Shown here in pieces: positions 18,566 to 27,858 of a stretch of DNA of 64,000 nucleotides; positions within the stretch are counted from its first letter, which is position 1; the number at the start of each line of letters is the position of its first letter. The position numbers and the translations under genes were made by a program. The notes beneath the pieces are model-generated. The model did not search any database, was not told the DNA's origin, and saw nothing but the letters and a program-made list of their open reading frames with translations. Source of the stretch: an uncultured Flavobacteriaceae bacterium (GTDB lineage: Bacteria > Bacteroidota > Bacteroidia > Flavobacteriales > Flavobacteriaceae); contig CANKZG010000001.1 of assembly GCA_947488435.1 (NCBI GenBank), forward strand, positions 1,232,308 to 1,296,307, written 5' to 3'.

Positions 18566-20260
18566 CTAAGCAACCATTATAGATTTTGCCAATTTTTGGT
18601 CTTGTACAGTGATACGATAAATATATTTTCCAGTAGATAGATTGGATGGCATTCGCTCCCGTATATTAATTTCAGTAGCTCCTTCCAGCATCATTTCATT
18701 AAAAACAGTACCCATATTCTGACCTAGAATATTGTATAATTGAATATCAACATGCGCGGTAAAAGGCATTTCTAAGTAAATATGTGGTGTACTTTGTGTT
18801 GGATAAAACGGACGGTGTATCACTGCATTAGCTAACTCCGGATTCGTAGGGACATTCGGATCATCTGGAGTAGGAGGAGTAGGAGATCCATCACTTACTG
18901 TAATGTCTGGAAAATCTACGCCACTACAATTAAACCCTAAGTTTATAGGACTATAAGCGTGGCCTAATAAATGCTGTTCTACTAAAGGAATGGGCACGCA
19001 AAGCCATTCTGCCAATACAGTAGCATATAAATCCCTAAAATCCATGGTGAATTCTAAATTTCCTCTTCCATCGGGATTGTCTAAGGTAGGGTGGTCACCT
19101 ACAAAGGCACTCCCATTTAAACCAGATCCAAAAAAGAGCGTTGGGGCAGCTTTTCCATGATCGGTACCATTAGAGCCATTTTCAAAAATTCGTCTTCCAA
19201 ATTCCGAAAAAGTCATGCTTAACACCTTATCGTCCTGCTCAGTAAAAGCCAAATCTTCGTAAAAATTATTTACAGCTATAGATAGGGTAGACATTAATCG
19301 CTCATGTGCTAAGGGTTGATTGCCGTGGGTGTCAAAACCACCCATGGAAATCATATAAACTTTTGTACCTAAGTTTCCTTTGATTAATCGTGCTAACAAA
19401 GCTAATTGTCTGGCAAAGCCGTTGTTTTGATATTCCACCTGATTCTGTCCACGTTCGTAAGCTTCGTGAATTTTACCGGAATATTCATACGTAATATTGG
19501 CAACACCACGTAAAAACTTTAACTGATCTCCGTACATACAATTATCGAAGAGTGCATTGTCTAATGAATATTGAAGTCCCGTCTCGGCGATCTCTTCCAA
19601 CTGATCAATATTGGAGGTTACAAAAGCATAATTCGTTTCTTCTCCCTGAAAAACCAAGCTTCCAAAATTTCCGATTTGAATTGCAGCTGGAGCTTCGGGT
19701 GGATTTAAAATATATTCTGGGAAACAGTTTTCGAAATGTCTTCCCATCCAACCTGTATCTAGTCCATCAAAACCTGTAGTGGTAAGATCGGTATTGGCAA
19801 AAATATCCGAACCCGTAAAATGAGATAAACTCTGGCCTTGATACCCAACGCCATGAACTGCTTTAAACTGACCTTCCTGCCACATGGGCTCTAGGGAGTT
19901 CATATAGGTTGGAACGCCATATTCATCTGTCAGTTTCAGAATCTTACTTTCTGGAATAAAAATATTTGGTCTGGCGTTTCTGTACGAATCGTATTGATTT
20001 ATGGGTATAATAGTGCTGAGACCATCATTCCCTCCTGATAATCTGATCAGAATTAAAATATTATCACTTTCTGCCTCTGCAAGAGCTGCCGTTAAGGGAG
20101 AAGGTGCCGATGCGGATAGCATGTTACTACCTAACATCATAGATCCTGAACCTGCGATACCTAAAGCTTGCATAAAAGAACGTCTACTCCAGGTTTTATG
20201 CTCCTGATCGTGTTCTTCGTCCAATTTGATATGTGTATTGATATTATGGTTACTGCACAT
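18566..20260 (-). CDS. DUF1501 protein with twin-arginine-like signal and T9SS C-terminal domain
   Basis: A 564-residue exported protein. The N terminus has SRRSFMQ at about residues 25-31 followed by a weakly hydrophobic stretch rich in Ala, Ser and Gly, which looks like a Tat signal. The DUF1501 (alkaline-phosphatase-fold-like) core follows: ILIRLSGGNDGLSTIIPI, HFTGSDIFANTD, MISMGGFDTHGNQ, TFSEFGRRIFENGSNGTDHG. After a proline-rich linker the last ~75 residues form a type IX secretion sorting domain (HIYLEMPFTAHVDIQLYNILGQNMG ... GKYIYRITVQDQKLAKSIMVA). It follows the DUF1800 gene by 12 bp; the two families are regularly paired. Biochemical function is unknown. The Tat and T9SS signals together are unusual. 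Confidence 0.88.
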   Translation of the reverse strand: MCSNHNINTHIKLDEEHDQEHKTWSRRSFMQALGIAGSGSMMLGSNMLSASAPSPLTAALAEAESDNILILIRLSGGNDGLSTIIPINQYDSYRNARPNIFIPESKILKLTDEYGVPTYMNSLEPMWQEGQFKAVHGVGYQGQSLSHFTGSDIFANTDLTTTGFDGLDTGWMGRHFENCFPEYILNPPEAPAAIQIGNFGSLVFQGEETNYAFVTSNIDQLEEIAETGLQYSLDNALFDNCMYGDQLKFLRGVANITYEYSGKIHEAYERGQNQVEYQNNGFARQLALLARLIKGNLGTKVYMISMGGFDTHGNQPLAHERLMSTLSIAVNNFYEDLAFTEQDDKVLSMTFSEFGRRIFENGSNGTDHGKAAPTLFFGSGLNGSAFVGDHPTLDNPDGRGNLEFTMDFRDLYATVLAEWLCVPIPLVEQHLLGHAYSPINLGFNCSGVDFPDITVSDGSPTPPTPDDPNVPTNPELANAVIHRPFYPTQSTPHIYLEMPFTAHVDIQLYNILGQNMGTVFNEMMLEGATEINIRERMPSNLSTGKYIYRITVQDQKLAKSIMVA

Positions 20261-20272
20261 AGTTGTAGGTTT

Positions 20273-21760
20273 TTATTTTAGTTGAAATTCAGGTTGTCTA
20301 GAAAGGTATTGTAAAAGCAGAAATACTTGATCTGGGGCTGTTGGCCAGGTCATTAAAGTCCATGAAGGAGTAGCACCACCTTCGAAATAGGTGTCATCTA
20401 CATCACTTCTAAAGACTACAAAAGCTTGCTCATATTCACCTTCAGTGAGTAAACCTTTAGGGAGTAATTTATCAATAATTGGTCTGGCGATAAGATCAGG
20501 ATTATTACTTACCAATCCATCGTTGCCAGTAACTGACAATCCAAAAGATCTAAATTCTTCTCGATTTGTTTCAAAAAAGCGTTCTAAAATAAATTCAACG
20601 GTAAGCCAACGCCCAATGATGAAATTGGTATTAATCCATGTTCGGTCCCTTTGCCAACCAGCAACATCTACAGGAGAAAATAAATCCTGACTAAGCATCC
20701 TACTGGCATCGATTACGTTTAGCGTAAGACCATCATTTACCGTTAGTCCCATTTCATTAATGAGATTTAAGTAAAGGTCGAAAGGACTCTTTATAATAAC
20801 ACCTATAGCAGTTTCATCGAAGAAGTGTTGACTTTGGAATAATTGTGTCAGTACTGGTGCTATTTCAAAATTATTCTGTACAAAGGTTGTTGCCAATCCC
20901 TGAATTATAGGTTGAGCCTCAGCAGCTTTAGAATCGGGGTGCACAAAAAATTCGTATAATTTACCACAAATAAATCCGGCAATTTCATTAGGTCTTTCTT
21001 CAAATAATATATCAATTACGTCATCGTAATTCCAGTTTCCCGTTCTTCCTAAAATTGTTTTAGGATCGGCATCAAATTGTTCTGGATTGAATCCAACTGC
21101 AGAACATCCAATTTCTCCTCGATCCACATAACCAGTGAGGGCACGCGCGGTTTCAATAATATCCTGTTCGGTATAACCATTGCCATCTCCTAAGGAAAAA
21201 AGTTCATAAAGTTCACGTGCATAGTTTTCGTTAGGCCGATTCCTGTTGTTATAAGCACCGTCCAAATAAAATAACATGGCACTGGTAAGTCCAATTTCGC
21301 TGATAAAGGTTTTAAAATTTCCAATGGCATTGCGTTGTAATGCATTGGTATAATGGTAAAGGAAAGAACTACAATCATAAACACCTATTTCTGTTACAAA
21401 ATGATTGCTCCAGAAAAAACTCAATCGATCTCTTAGATTGTTTTGTCTTAGGTTATTGGTATAGCTAATGCGCCATTCCTCAATTTGCTCGTTGCGTAAT
21501 TGTCTCCTTGCATCATCATCATCTGGATAGTTGCTATCATTCCAATCGGCCCAAACTGGGGCAGCTGTTGGAGGTAAACTAATAGCTTCGTTAATAAGAT
21601 TGTTTACTAAAGCGACAGCATTTTGACCAGTAGCCTGATCGATAGTTTCTTGAGAGGCACTAAAGCCAAGCCTTCGATACAAATGTTCAGCTCTTTGCCT
21701 ATCTAAAGAACCCGCAAATGGGGCAAGTGTAGAAGTATTACAATTGATGAAATATTCCAT
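20273..21760 (-). CDS. DUF1800 family protein
   Basis: About 495 residues from the ATG at 21760 (an in-frame GTG two codons upstream is less likely). Family features: AEHLYRRLGFSAS near the N terminus, RDRLSFFWSNHFVTE, NPNENYARELYELFSLGDGNGYTEQDIIETARALTGY, and KSPFDLYLNLINEMG. No classical signal peptide is visible, so export, if any, might depend on its DUF1501 partner just downstream. Function is unknown; the DUF1800-DUF1501 pair recurs widely in bacteria. First gene of the two-gene unit, divergent from yraN across 188 bp. Confidence 0.9.
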   Translation of the reverse strand: MEYFINCNTSTLAPFAGSLDRQRAEHLYRRLGFSASQETIDQATGQNAVALVNNLINEAISLPPTAAPVWADWNDSNYPDDDDARRQLRNEQIEEWRISYTNNLRQNNLRDRLSFFWSNHFVTEIGVYDCSSFLYHYTNALQRNAIGNFKTFISEIGLTSAMLFYLDGAYNNRNRPNENYARELYELFSLGDGNGYTEQDIIETARALTGYVDRGEIGCSAVGFNPEQFDADPKTILGRTGNWNYDDVIDILFEERPNEIAGFICGKLYEFFVHPDSKAAEAQPIIQGLATTFVQNNFEIAPVLTQLFQSQHFFDETAIGVIIKSPFDLYLNLINEMGLTVNDGLTLNVIDASRMLSQDLFSPVDVAGWQRDRTWINTNFIIGRWLTVEFILERFFETNREEFRSFGLSVTGNDGLVSNNPDLIARPIIDKLLPKGLLTEGEYEQAFVVFRSDVDDTYFEGGATPSWTLMTWPTAPDQVFLLLQYLSRQPEFQLK

Positions 21761-21948
21761 AGTCACTGATGTTATTAGTATGTAGGTTCATAGTGTTGGG
21801 GTTACTATAAAACGAACAAGAATTTTGATTAGTATAAGACTGTTCAAAATTTTAGTTACGGGGTCAATTTACAATGTTGTTCTAAATAAGACGACGAACT
21901 ACCTGTTTTTTCGATGAATTACACTATTTTTCGAATGTTTTCGCAAAT

Positions 21949-22311
21949 ATGAAGGATAAAAACAACGAATTTGGTAAAAAAGGAGAGGCGTTAGCCGCTG
22001 CTTATTTGGTGTCAAAAGGATATAAAATAGTAGCTAAAAACTACCGCTTTGGAAAGGCTGAAATTGATATTTTGGCTAGAAATGGAAAATTGTTAATTGT
22101 TGTAGAGGTAAAATCTAGAAGTTCAAAGTTTATTAAAAACATTGCCGAAACCGTAACAGCAAAAAAAATAAAACTGCTTAGAACCGCTACCAATCATTTT
22201 GTACTGGATAAAAATCTTGACGTAGAAGTGCGTTTTGATATCATTACCATTTTAAAAACCACCCATTCTTATGATATTGAGCATCTTGAAGATGCATTCT
22301 ATCATTTTTAA
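21949..22311 (+). CDS. yraN: YraN/UPF0102 family nuclease-fold protein
   Basis: Small 120-residue protein of the UPF0102 family, with a restriction-endonuclease-like fold. The PD-(D/E)xK-type active-site pattern is visible: Glu38 and Asp40 in AEIDILARNG and EVK at residues 53-55 (VVEVKSRSS). The N-terminal motif FGKKGEALAAAYLVSKGYKIVAKNYR is diagnostic. A role in DNA processing has been proposed for the family but not settled. Encoded divergently from DUF1800. Confidence 0.93.
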   Translation: MKDKNNEFGKKGEALAAAYLVSKGYKIVAKNYRFGKAEIDILARNGKLLIVVEVKSRSSKFIKNIAETVTAKKIKLLRTATNHFVLDKNLDVEVRFDIITILKTTHSYDIEHLEDAFYHF

Positions 22312-22343
22312 TTTGTTTTATTTATAACAAATTGTTATTTTTG
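22312..22343 (+). promoter_or_regulatory. Predicted promoter for the ACT-like protein gene
   Basis: TTTG (22312-22315), 20-nt spacer, TATTTTTG (22336-22343): both boxes of the Bacteroidota housekeeping promoter. The ATG at 22360 is 16 bp downstream, so the leader would be very short and without a Shine-Dalgarno sequence. Confidence 0.65.
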
Positions 22344-22359
22344 CAGCAAACAATGCAAA

Positions 22360-23019
22360 ATGAAGACGATATCATCGGTAGTTGAGCAATACATTAGAAA
22401 AAAACCTTTTTTGCAAAGTGCTCTGGCTCAAGGGATTATTAATTTAACTTCACTATCAAGAATTGTTAAACCCGAAATAGAAGGAGAGTTGGGAAAAGAT
22501 ATCCGTAATGGGGCCATTGTTATGGCTTTAAAACGTTTGTCTGATGATTTGGAATTTAGAGCCACCCATAAGATTATTAAAGTACTTAAAAACATTGGAG
22601 AAATTACGGTGCGTTCTTCCTTAACGGATTATACTTTTTTAGCATCCGATACAATACTTCCCCAACAAGCAAGACTCTTGGAAGAAGTGAATTACAATCA
22701 AGATGTGTTTTATACTTCTTCAAGAGGGGTAAATGAAATAAACATTGTCATCAGTAATAGTATGGATGGTGTAGTAGAAAGATTATTTCAGCACGAAAAG
22801 TATACCCAAAAAGCGGAAAATCTGTCCTCTATTACCGTAAAATTACCTGCAGAAAATGTCTCTGTTCCAGGAATTTACTATTTTATCTTTCAGCGTTTGG
22901 CTTGGGAAGGGATTGTACTTTATGAGGTAATTTCAACTACCAATGAATTTACAATTCTGGTAGACGATCAACAGGTAGATGTTGCTTTTAAAACAATCAA
23001 GGATTTGAAAACCTTGTAA
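22360..23019 (+). CDS. Uncharacterised protein with C-terminal ACT-like domain
   Basis: A 219-residue soluble protein. The first ~80 residues are helical, with a possible nucleic-acid or regulator-like fold (SALAQGIINLTSLSRIVKPEIEGELGKDIRNGAIVMALKRLSDDL). The last ~65 residues read like an ACT domain (VPGIYYFIFQRLAWEGIVLYEVISTTNEFTILVDDQQVDVAFKTIKDL), as in the regulatory end of aspartate kinases, but there is no kinase domain. It may be a ligand-sensing regulator; the ligand cannot be told. It has its own promoter and ends 3 bp before the convergent TlpA-like gene. Confidence 0.7.
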   Translation: MKTISSVVEQYIRKKPFLQSALAQGIINLTSLSRIVKPEIEGELGKDIRNGAIVMALKRLSDDLEFRATHKIIKVLKNIGEITVRSSLTDYTFLASDTILPQQARLLEEVNYNQDVFYTSSRGVNEINIVISNSMDGVVERLFQHEKYTQKAENLSSITVKLPAENVSVPGIYYFIFQRLAWEGIVLYEVISTTNEFTILVDDQQVDVAFKTIKDLKTL

Positions 23020-23022
23020 CCC

Positions 23023-24375
23023 CTATTGCTTAAGAATTTCCAACACTTTTTCGTAATCCTCGGGCTTAGCTGTTATTCTCTTTTCTGAGTCTAAGATAAA
23101 ATAGGTGGGCGTCTGCTGAATAGCATATAATTTAGCGTATTCACTTTCCCATTTACCCAATGCTATCGCATGTGTAAATTGATTGAGCTTAGCTGCTTCC
23201 TTTTTCCAATTTTCAGAATCGTCCTCAAGACCAACAGCAACAACTTTCATATTTGGATATGCTTTAAGCGCCTCATGTAGTTTTGGTAATTCTGCCAAAC
23301 AATGCGAACACGTGCTGCTCCAAAATACTAAAATGTAATTTCCTTTATGGGTAAGTTTATGAAGTTGTTGTGTGCTGTTGTTTTCCTCCCAACTAATATC
23401 TGGAGCTACTGCACCTAATCGAAGTCTATTATGCAACTCAATGGCCTCTATGATTTGCCCGTTCCCTGAGCTTACAGCCAAGTCCTTAAGATGGGTTGTA
23501 TAGATATAGTCAGCAACTTCATCTTCCCATAATGATACGCTATGATTCCATAAACTTAAGTACACACGCATTTGGAAGTTTTGATCGACACCGGTTAACT
23601 TTTTACTTATTTCGACAATATTTTTCTTTATTTCTTCTTGATTTGCGAACTCAGAATTAGAGCGAAGCTCCGAACTTGTAAAAGTATAACTCAACACTTT
23701 TTCAATAAGAAAATTGGAACCTTGCAATGTGTTATTGTCAAAGTCTACCGTACTAAAGTAACTTTCCTTTTTATTTTTTAGATAACGTTCAACAGATTGC
23801 TCGATTTTAGGAATAAAAGGCGCATTTGCAGCTATAAAATCATAAACTAATCTACCTTTAGCCTTTTCCTCATAGGTTTGTTGCACTTTTTCTAATTGCG
23901 CACTTAGTCGTAAAAACAGTGTTTTATCCGTTTTCTGATTGGTATAATAAGCAATAATTTCTTGTTCTATATCGCGAATTTCCTTAAGGTAGGTTTGAAA
24001 AAGAATGTTTTCTTGAGACGTAGTAAAACGGACTCCGGCATTTTTATCAAAAGCAAGCGTGATATCTTCTTCCGCGTTATAAAGAAAATCAAAATTAAAT
24101 TCGTCCTGGGGCACGGCATATACAATTCTGTACGTTCCCTTACTTTGCGCTTTAGGTAAAACAAAACTGAATGCTCCGTTCTTAATTGGAGCTCCCAGAA
24201 TATAAGTCTCTCCAATAGGATTTAATTTATATACCAAAAGCCAACTAAAATCTTTGGCGGGAGAAAATGTCCCTGATACTGTATGTTGCGCGTAAAGCGA
24301 AACCGTTAGGAATAACAGAATAAGTGTACTTGATTTTATGAGTAATTTTCTAAACGGTAGTTTAACTAACATCAC
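23023..24375 (-). CDS. TlpA-like thioredoxin-fold thiol-disulfide protein
   Basis: A 450-residue exported protein. The signal peptide is hydrophobic up to LYAQ (about residue 30). The N-terminal beta domain resembles DUF4369 (GTFSPAKDFSWLLVYKL), followed by a helical middle section. The C-terminal thioredoxin domain contains the redox motif CSHC (FWSSTCSHCLAELPKL) and the cis-proline region QQTPTYFILD. Expected in the periplasm or anchored at the outer face of the inner membrane, reducing or exchanging disulfides. Downstream of mfd with a 64-bp AT-rich gap. Confidence 0.88.
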   Translation of the reverse strand: MMLVKLPFRKLLIKSSTLILLFLTVSLYAQHTVSGTFSPAKDFSWLLVYKLNPIGETYILGAPIKNGAFSFVLPKAQSKGTYRIVYAVPQDEFNFDFLYNAEEDITLAFDKNAGVRFTTSQENILFQTYLKEIRDIEQEIIAYYTNQKTDKTLFLRLSAQLEKVQQTYEEKAKGRLVYDFIAANAPFIPKIEQSVERYLKNKKESYFSTVDFDNNTLQGSNFLIEKVLSYTFTSSELRSNSEFANQEEIKKNIVEISKKLTGVDQNFQMRVYLSLWNHSVSLWEDEVADYIYTTHLKDLAVSSGNGQIIEAIELHNRLRLGAVAPDISWEENNSTQQLHKLTHKGNYILVFWSSTCSHCLAELPKLHEALKAYPNMKVVAVGLEDDSENWKKEAAKLNQFTHAIALGKWESEYAKLYAIQQTPTYFILDSEKRITAKPEDYEKVLEILKQ

Positions 24376-24439
24376 TTAGCATTTTTTATAAGGTTTTATG
24401 TTTTACAAATAAAACACTCAAAAACTGATCCAAACCAAA

Positions 24440-27400
24440 TTAAACGGTTTCCAAAACACCTGCTAAAGGTTCTAGTGCATTTAATGCTGCCTCCACGGAT
24501 TTAATATGCTCGAAAACCAATAATAGGCGTAATCCATTACGTGTTTGCTTCTCCTTTATGGTGCAACTTGTACTATGCTTCTGTACAAACCTTATCACAT
24601 TGGTAAATATAGCACTTTGGTAAAAATCTGACTGTTGATCGGAAATGAAATACCCGATAAGTTTTTCTTTTTTCAATACAATCTTTTCCAGTCCTAAACG
24701 ATTGCCCAACCACTTTATACGAACAGAATTTAACAAATCAACGGCTTCCGTTGGGAGGCTTCCAAATCGATCAATGAGTTGTTTTTCAAATAGCTTCAGT
24801 TCGTCTTCATTAGTAACTGCATTAAGTTTGGTATACAAATTCAATCGTTCTGTAACGGTATTGATATAATCATCCGGGAACAACAATTCAAAATCAGAAT
24901 CTATTAAAGTTTCTTTCACAAAAGGTTTGGGAGTATCATCTACCTCACTGTAAAGCTCTTTAAACTCATTTTCTTTGAGTTCTTCAATAGCTTCATTCAA
25001 TATTTTTTGATAGGCTTCAAATCCAATCTCATTGATAAAACCACTTTGTTCTCCTCCTAAAAGATCTCCTGCACCACGAATTTCCAAATCTTTCATAGCA
25101 ATATTAAATCCACTACCTAATTCTGTAAATTGTTCAAGAGCTTGAATACGTTTTCTGGCATCTGGAGTCATCACATCATAGGGCGGTGTAATAAAATAGC
25201 AAAATGCCTTTTTATTGCTTCTTCCAACACGTCCACGCATTTGATGTAGATCACTTAATCCAAAATTATTGGCGTTATTGATAAAAATGGTATTCGCATT
25301 AGTGACATCCAAACCACTTTCAACAATGGTCGTAGAAACCAAAACATCAAATGCACCATTCATAAAAGAGAGCATTAATTTTTCTAATTTTTTTCCTTCC
25401 ATTTGACCGTGTCCGATACCAATCTTAGCATCTGGAACCAAACGTTGAATCATGCCAGCAACTTCCTTAATATTTTCGATTCGATTATGAATAAAAAATA
25501 TTTGTCCGCCGCGTTGTATTTCGTAACTGACCGCATCCCGAATAATTTCCTCTTGAAAACGAATAACTTGACTTTCTATAGGATAACGATTTGGTGGAGG
25601 CGTATTTATAACAGATAAATCCCGTGCAGCCATTAGACTAAATTGCAAGGTTCTCGGAATCGGAGTAGCCGTTAGTGTTAAGACATCAACATTCTCTTTG
25701 ATGGATTTTAATTTATCTTTTACAGATACCCCAAATTTTTGCTCTTCATCAACAATAAGTAACCCAAGATCTTTGAATTTTACAGCTTTGTTAACCAGTT
25801 GATGGGTTCCAATAATAATATCTATTTTTCCCAGTTCGAGTTGCTCAAGAATCTCTCGTTTTTCTTTTGCAGTTCGAAAACGATTCAAATAATCTACCGT
25901 TAAGGGCATATCTCCGAGACGTTCTTTAAAGGTTTTATTGTGCTGAAAAGCAAGAATGGTGGTGGGGACTAAAATGGCAACTTGTTTTCCATTGTCTACC
26001 GCTTTAAAGGCAGCACGAATAGCAACTTCCGTTTTCCCAAAGCCCACATCTCCGCAAATTAAACGATCCATAGGACGCGTACTTTCCATGTCCTTTTTAA
26101 TATCCTGTGTGGCTTTACCCTGATCCGGGGTGTCTTCATATAGAAATGAAGCCTCTAATTCGTGCTGCAAATAGCTGTCTGGAGCATACTGATACCCTTT
26201 TTCTAAACGTCGTTTTGCATATACCTTAATAAGGTCAAAAGCAATTTTCTTAACTCTGGACTTTGTTTTTTGTTTTAGTTTTTTCCAAGCGGCAGAACCT
26301 AATTTATAGATTTTTGGAACAGCCCCATCCTTTCCATTAAACTTAGATATTTTATGTAACGAATGTATGCTTACATAGAGGATGTCTCGTTCTCCGTACA
26401 TTAACTTAATGGCCTCTTGTTTTTTACCTTCTACATCAATTTTTTGTAGCCCTCCATATTTTCCAATTCCGTGATCAATATGAGTTACATAGTCTCCAAT
26501 GTCGAGTTTGTTCAACTCCTTTAGGGTTATGGCTTGTTTTTTTGCATAACCATTTTTAAGTCGAAATTTATGATAACGTTCAAATATTTGGTGATCTGTA
26601 TAACAGGCAATTTTATATTGCTTGCTTATAAAACCTTGATACAGCGGTAAAACCAACGTTTTATAGTGGACAGGCTTATCCATTTCACGAAAAATATCAT
26701 GAAAACGTTGCGCTTGTTGTTGTGTGGCACAGCACAAATAATTGGTATATCCTTTTTCATGATTTTGTTCAAGATCAGCTGTCAGCAGATCGAACTTCTT
26801 ATTAAATGCAGGCTGCGGTTTTGTGTCAAATTCAATTGAGCCCATTGTGGAATTTTCAGAAGCGCCACTTACATCTACAAGACAGAATGCTGCCAATTGT
26901 TTTTTAATCAAGGACGCGCTAGTAAACAACTCCTCAGGATTCGCATGCTTGATTTCTGTAGATAATTTTGCAAATGTAGTTTCTGCTTTCTCGAATAACG
27001 CAGTTATTCTGCCAAGGAAAAGATCGATATTTTTATTAAAAATAACCGTTTCCGAAGCAATATACTTTAAGAAACTTTCCCGGGTTTCGCTAAGAGCTTT
27101 GTTCTCGACATTAGGAATAAGTGTTATTCTTTTTTTTAGATCAATAGAGAGTTGTGTTTCAATATCAAATGTTCGAATGCTATCTACTTCGTCGCCAAAA
27201 AATTCAATCCGATAAGGAATATCGTTCGAAAAAGAAAAAACGTCTACAATACCCCCCCGCACGGAGAACTCGCCCGGTTCGGTTACAAAATCAACACGCT
27301 TAAATTCATATTCAAAAAGGATTTCATTTAAGAATTCCAAACTTATTGTATCCCCGTTTTTGATTTTAAGGGTGTTTTTATTGAGTTCTTTCCGAGTAAC

Positions 27401-27796
27401 CACTTTTTCAAAGAGCGCATCGGGATAGGTTACCAAAATAGCGGGTTTCTTTCGCGAATTAATTCGATTTAAAACCTCGGCCCGTAAAAGTACATTGGCA
27501 TTATCTGTTTCCTCAATTTGATAGGGTCTTCGATAACTTCCTGGATAAAAAAGAACCTCATCAAGACCAACAAGTTGCTCTAAATCATTTAAGAAATATG
27601 CAGCTTCTTCTTTGTCATTTAGAATGCATAAAATGGGGAGTGGACTTTGTTTAAAAACTGCAGCTACTGTAAAAGATAAAGCGGATCCGGTAAGCCCTTT
27701 AACCGAGATCTTTTTTTCCGAAGCGGCAATAGCTTTCCCTAGTTTCTGAATTTCCAGAGACTTTTCGAAAACTTGAGAGATTAATACATTGCTCAA
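24440..27796 (-). CDS. mfd: Transcription-repair coupling factor Mfd
   Basis: A 1118-residue ATP-dependent translocase that removes stalled RNA polymerase and recruits UvrA. Domain order: UvrB-like N-terminal module (GLTGSALSFTVA, LPILCILNDKEEAAYFLNDL), RNA-polymerase-interacting domain (KLDIGDYVTHIDHGIGKYGGL), RecG-like helicase with Walker A GDVGFGKTEVA, DEEQ box (LIVDEEQKFGV), TATPIPRTL and the QMRGRVGRS motif VI, then a C-terminal domain. The start is a TTG directly preceded by an in-frame TAG, so no longer form exists. A TATATTTG box at 27814-27821 (minus strand) may be its -7 element. Confidence 0.97.
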   Translation of the reverse strand: MSNVLISQVFEKSLEIQKLGKAIAASEKKISVKGLTGSALSFTVAAVFKQSPLPILCILNDKEEAAYFLNDLEQLVGLDEVLFYPGSYRRPYQIEETDNANVLLRAEVLNRINSRKKPAILVTYPDALFEKVVTRKELNKNTLKIKNGDTISLEFLNEILFEYEFKRVDFVTEPGEFSVRGGIVDVFSFSNDIPYRIEFFGDEVDSIRTFDIETQLSIDLKKRITLIPNVENKALSETRESFLKYIASETVIFNKNIDLFLGRITALFEKAETTFAKLSTEIKHANPEELFTSASLIKKQLAAFCLVDVSGASENSTMGSIEFDTKPQPAFNKKFDLLTADLEQNHEKGYTNYLCCATQQQAQRFHDIFREMDKPVHYKTLVLPLYQGFISKQYKIACYTDHQIFERYHKFRLKNGYAKKQAITLKELNKLDIGDYVTHIDHGIGKYGGLQKIDVEGKKQEAIKLMYGERDILYVSIHSLHKISKFNGKDGAVPKIYKLGSAAWKKLKQKTKSRVKKIAFDLIKVYAKRRLEKGYQYAPDSYLQHELEASFLYEDTPDQGKATQDIKKDMESTRPMDRLICGDVGFGKTEVAIRAAFKAVDNGKQVAILVPTTILAFQHNKTFKERLGDMPLTVDYLNRFRTAKEKREILEQLELGKIDIIIGTHQLVNKAVKFKDLGLLIVDEEQKFGVSVKDKLKSIKENVDVLTLTATPIPRTLQFSLMAARDLSVINTPPPNRYPIESQVIRFQEEIIRDAVSYEIQRGGQIFFIHNRIENIKEVAGMIQRLVPDAKIGIGHGQMEGKKLEKLMLSFMNGAFDVLVSTTIVESGLDVTNANTIFINNANNFGLSDLHQMRGRVGRSNKKAFCYFITPPYDVMTPDARKRIQALEQFTELGSGFNIAMKDLEIRGAGDLLGGEQSGFINEIGFEAYQKILNEAIEELKENEFKELYSEVDDTPKPFVKETLIDSDFELLFPDDYINTVTERLNLYTKLNAVTNEDELKLFEKQLIDRFGSLPTEAVDLLNSVRIKWLGNRLGLEKIVLKKEKLIGYFISDQQSDFYQSAIFTNVIRFVQKHSTSCTIKEKQTRNGLRLLLVFEHIKSVEAALNALEPLAGVLETV

Positions 27797-27858
27797 CTAG
27801 CAAATTTTTGTTGCAAATATACTTACTACAAAGTTCACAGAAAAGAAGTTTTTAGTTC

